Source of the DNA: Pseudomonadales bacterium
GTDB taxonomy: Bacteria; Pseudomonadota; Gammaproteobacteria; Pseudomonadales; Azotimanducaceae
Length of the DNA: 7,521 bases
Reading direction: 5' to 3'
NCBI GenBank assembly: GCA_007128525.1
Contig: SKXG01000370.1
Coordinates: 1 to 7,521 of the forward strand
In this document: in pieces, positions 6,338-7,521 of the stretch
Layout of the letters: every line of letters starts with the position of its first letter
Numbering within the stretch: the stretch's first letter is position 1
The notes under the pieces: model-generated
The model's database searches: none
Seen by the model: the letters and a program-made list of their open reading frames with translations, nothing else
Told to the model about the DNA's origin: nothing
Program-made: the position numbers and the translations under genes

Positions 6338-7072
6338 ATGAGTGGCGACAACAATGCTTCGGCCACTGGTAGTGGTGGGGGCAGCGGCGCGGGAGAGGCC
6401 GTTTCCGAGCGCATCCGGCGTCGGCTTGAAGCCGCCGGACAGCGTTATCACGCCAACGACAACATCGAGGCCTTTATCGAACCCGGGGAGCTCGATCAGT
6501 TGCAGGCCGAGGTTGAGTCCGGGATGCGCGAGGTGCTGCGCAGTCTGGTAATCGACACCGAAAGCGATCACAACACCCAGGACACCGCCAGACGCGTGGC
6601 CAAGATGTTTCTGCGGGAGGTCTTTGCCGGCCGCTATGCCAGCGAACCGCCCGTGACGGAATTTCCCAATGTATCGCGTCTGAACGAACTGATGATCATC
6701 GGGCCGATCACGGTGCGCAGCGCCTGTTCACACCATCTGTGTCCGATCATGGGGCAGATCTGGGTTGGCGTGATGCCGAACGAGCAGTCGGCTCTGATCG
6801 GTCTGTCGAAATACGCCCGGCTGGTTGAGTGGATCATGACGCGACCACAGATTCAGGAAGAAGCCATCGCCCAGCTGGCCGATCTGCTGCAGGAGAAGAT
6901 GCAGCCGGATGGCCTGGCCATCGTTATGGAGGCCGACCACTTCTGCATGCACTGGCGCGGTGTCAAAGACGTCGGTTCCCGCATGACCAACAGCATCATG
7001 CGCGGCTCTTTCCTGAAGGATCCGAACCTGCGCCGGGAGTTTCTGGCGCTGATGCCACAGAACAATCGTTGA
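6338..7072 (+). CDS. folE: GTP cyclohydrolase I (FolE), divergent subfamily
   Basis: The product is 244 residues. GTP cyclohydrolase I is a cytoplasmic zinc enzyme that turns GTP into 7,8-dihydroneopterin triphosphate plus formate, the first step of folate, biopterin and (in bacteria) queuosine synthesis. Compared by eye with E. coli FolE, the zinc ligands are C130 and H133 (in CSHHLCP) and C203 (in HFCMHWRG). H132, K158 and R161 (in IGLSKYAR), E174 (in RPQIQEEA), H201 and R207 are also kept, so activity is likely. Two things differ from the housekeeping form: a Gly/Ser-rich N-terminal stretch (about residues 8-19), and HNTQDTARRVAKM (78-90) where the usual REGL-TP-RVAK motif would be. The ATG has AAGGA 7 nt upstream. 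A BLUF gene follows after 57 bp with no clear terminator between, so the two are probably cotranscribed. It may be a second, specialised FolE rather than the main folate enzyme; the window cannot decide this. Confidence 0.93.
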   Translation: MSGDNNASATGSGGGSGAGEAVSERIRRRLEAAGQRYHANDNIEAFIEPGELDQLQAEVESGMREVLRSLVIDTESDHNTQDTARRVAKMFLREVFAGRYASEPPVTEFPNVSRLNELMIIGPITVRSACSHHLCPIMGQIWVGVMPNEQSALIGLSKYARLVEWIMTRPQIQEEAIAQLADLLQEKMQPDGLAIVMEADHFCMHWRGVKDVGSRMTNSIMRGSFLKDPNLRREFLALMPQNNR

Positions 7073-7129
7073 ACCAGGCGCATACAGGCGCCGTTGACAA
7101 GCGAACCATCGCAGACGAGGACCAATCAC

Positions 7130-7521
7130 ATGCTGGTGCGACTGTTATATGCAAGCCGGTCGGTAGACCCTATCGACCGCAAACTGGTCGATGCCATACT
7201 CAAGCGCGCTCACAGCTATAACCCGGAGCATGGCATTACTGGCATCCTGTGCGCTTATGAGAATGACAACGTTTTTCTGCAGGCGCTGGAAGGCGGGCGC
7301 GATGAAGTGAACCAGCTGTACAACAGCCTGGTTGAGGATTCACGCCACACCGATGTCACGCTGCTGGCCTACAACGAGATTGATGAGCGGCGTTTTGCCA
7401 GCTGGCGTATGGGCCGGGTAGACATGAGCCGGATCAATATCGCAACCGTGCTGCGCTATTCCTCGCAGCCGCGCCTGAATCCGTTTGAGCTGTCCGGAAA
7501 GACCGCGATGGCACTACTTGA
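7130..7521 (+). CDS. BLUF-domain blue-light sensor protein (3' end outside window)
   Basis: An ATG at 7130 with GAGG at 7117-7120 (9 nt spacing) opens a frame that stays open to the window edge, giving 130 residues. The first about 100 residues form a BLUF domain (blue-light sensing using FAD). RLLYASRS (4-11) carries the flavin-site tyrosine Y7, HGITGIL (34-40) follows, FLQALEG (49-55) carries the light-switching glutamine Q51, and YNEIDERRFASWRMG (81-95) carries W92 and M94 at the positions of the semi-conserved Trp/Met strand. G35 stands just before ITG, where some BLUF proteins have a flavin-contacting asparagine. No output domain is visible yet; after residue 100 there is RINIATVLRYSSQPRLNPFEL, which could be the usual capping helices. 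It could be a short stand-alone BLUF protein or the N-terminus of a larger one. Its place behind folE suggests a light-linked pterin function. Confidence 0.9.
   Translation, partial: MLVRLLYASRSVDPIDRKLVDAILKRAHSYNPEHGITGILCAYENDNVFLQALEGGRDEVNQLYNSLVEDSRHTDVTLLAYNEIDERRFASWRMGRVDMSRINIATVLRYSSQPRLNPFELSGKTAMALL

Noticed and set aside
7077..7092. GGCGC-atacag-GCGCC hairpin between folE and the BLUF gene as a terminator
   Set aside because: The stem is only 5 bp and no T-run follows. It lies too close to the next gene's ribosome site to be called a terminator.
6829..7221. Plus-strand frame overlapping the end of folE and the start of the BLUF gene
   Set aside because: It is out of frame with two recognisable genes and has no family similarity.

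Overview
The window is about 7.5 kb of GC-rich DNA with dense bacterial gene packing. The protein sequences look gammaproteobacterial (Marinobacter/Pseudomonas/Halomonas-like), and the one clear operator is of the E. coli/Pseudomonas LexA type (CTGT-N8-ACAG). The species cannot be fixed from the sequence alone. There are no RNA genes, insertion sequences, CRISPR arrays or other mobile-element traces.

Layout: (1) 1-564, plus strand: the 3' end of an ExeA/GspA-like AAA ATPase, most like the ATPases that accompany XrtA/exopolysaccharide loci, ending in a charged coiled-coil tail. (2) 6133 down to 574, minus strand: a complete SOS mutagenesis cassette imuA-imuB-dnaE2 (dnaE2 = imuC). imuA and imuB overlap by 17 bp, and imuB and dnaE2 are 33 bp apart. 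dnaE2 runs convergently into the ATPase gene with only 9 bp between the stops. (3) 6134-6337: a 204 bp divergent control region. It holds a perfect LexA box inside the probable imuA promoter and, on the other side, AT-rich promoter-like sequence and short repeats upstream of folE. (4) 6338-7072, plus strand: a divergent GTP cyclohydrolase I (FolE) with its zinc and catalytic residues intact. (5) 7130-7521, plus strand: the start of a BLUF-domain blue-light sensor gene, cut by the window edge and probably cotranscribed with folE.

How it works together: DNA damage should lift LexA from 6175-6190 and express ImuA, ImuB and DnaE2, which act as one translesion-synthesis mutasome. ImuB is a non-catalytic Y-family protein that acts as clamp adaptor, ImuA is a RecA-like accessory, and DnaE2 is the error-prone polymerase. 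The divergent folE-BLUF pair suggests a pterin/folate function tied to light sensing. Its back-to-back position with a DNA-damage operon raises the inference, not proven here, of a joint light/UV stress locus.

The core cassette is a known system. The less ordinary points are the folE-BLUF pair sharing a control region with the SOS operon, the lack of an adjacent lexA2, an 18 bp tandem repeat that expands the ImuB linker into QRPLSW-like units, and the repeats in the divergent promoter region.
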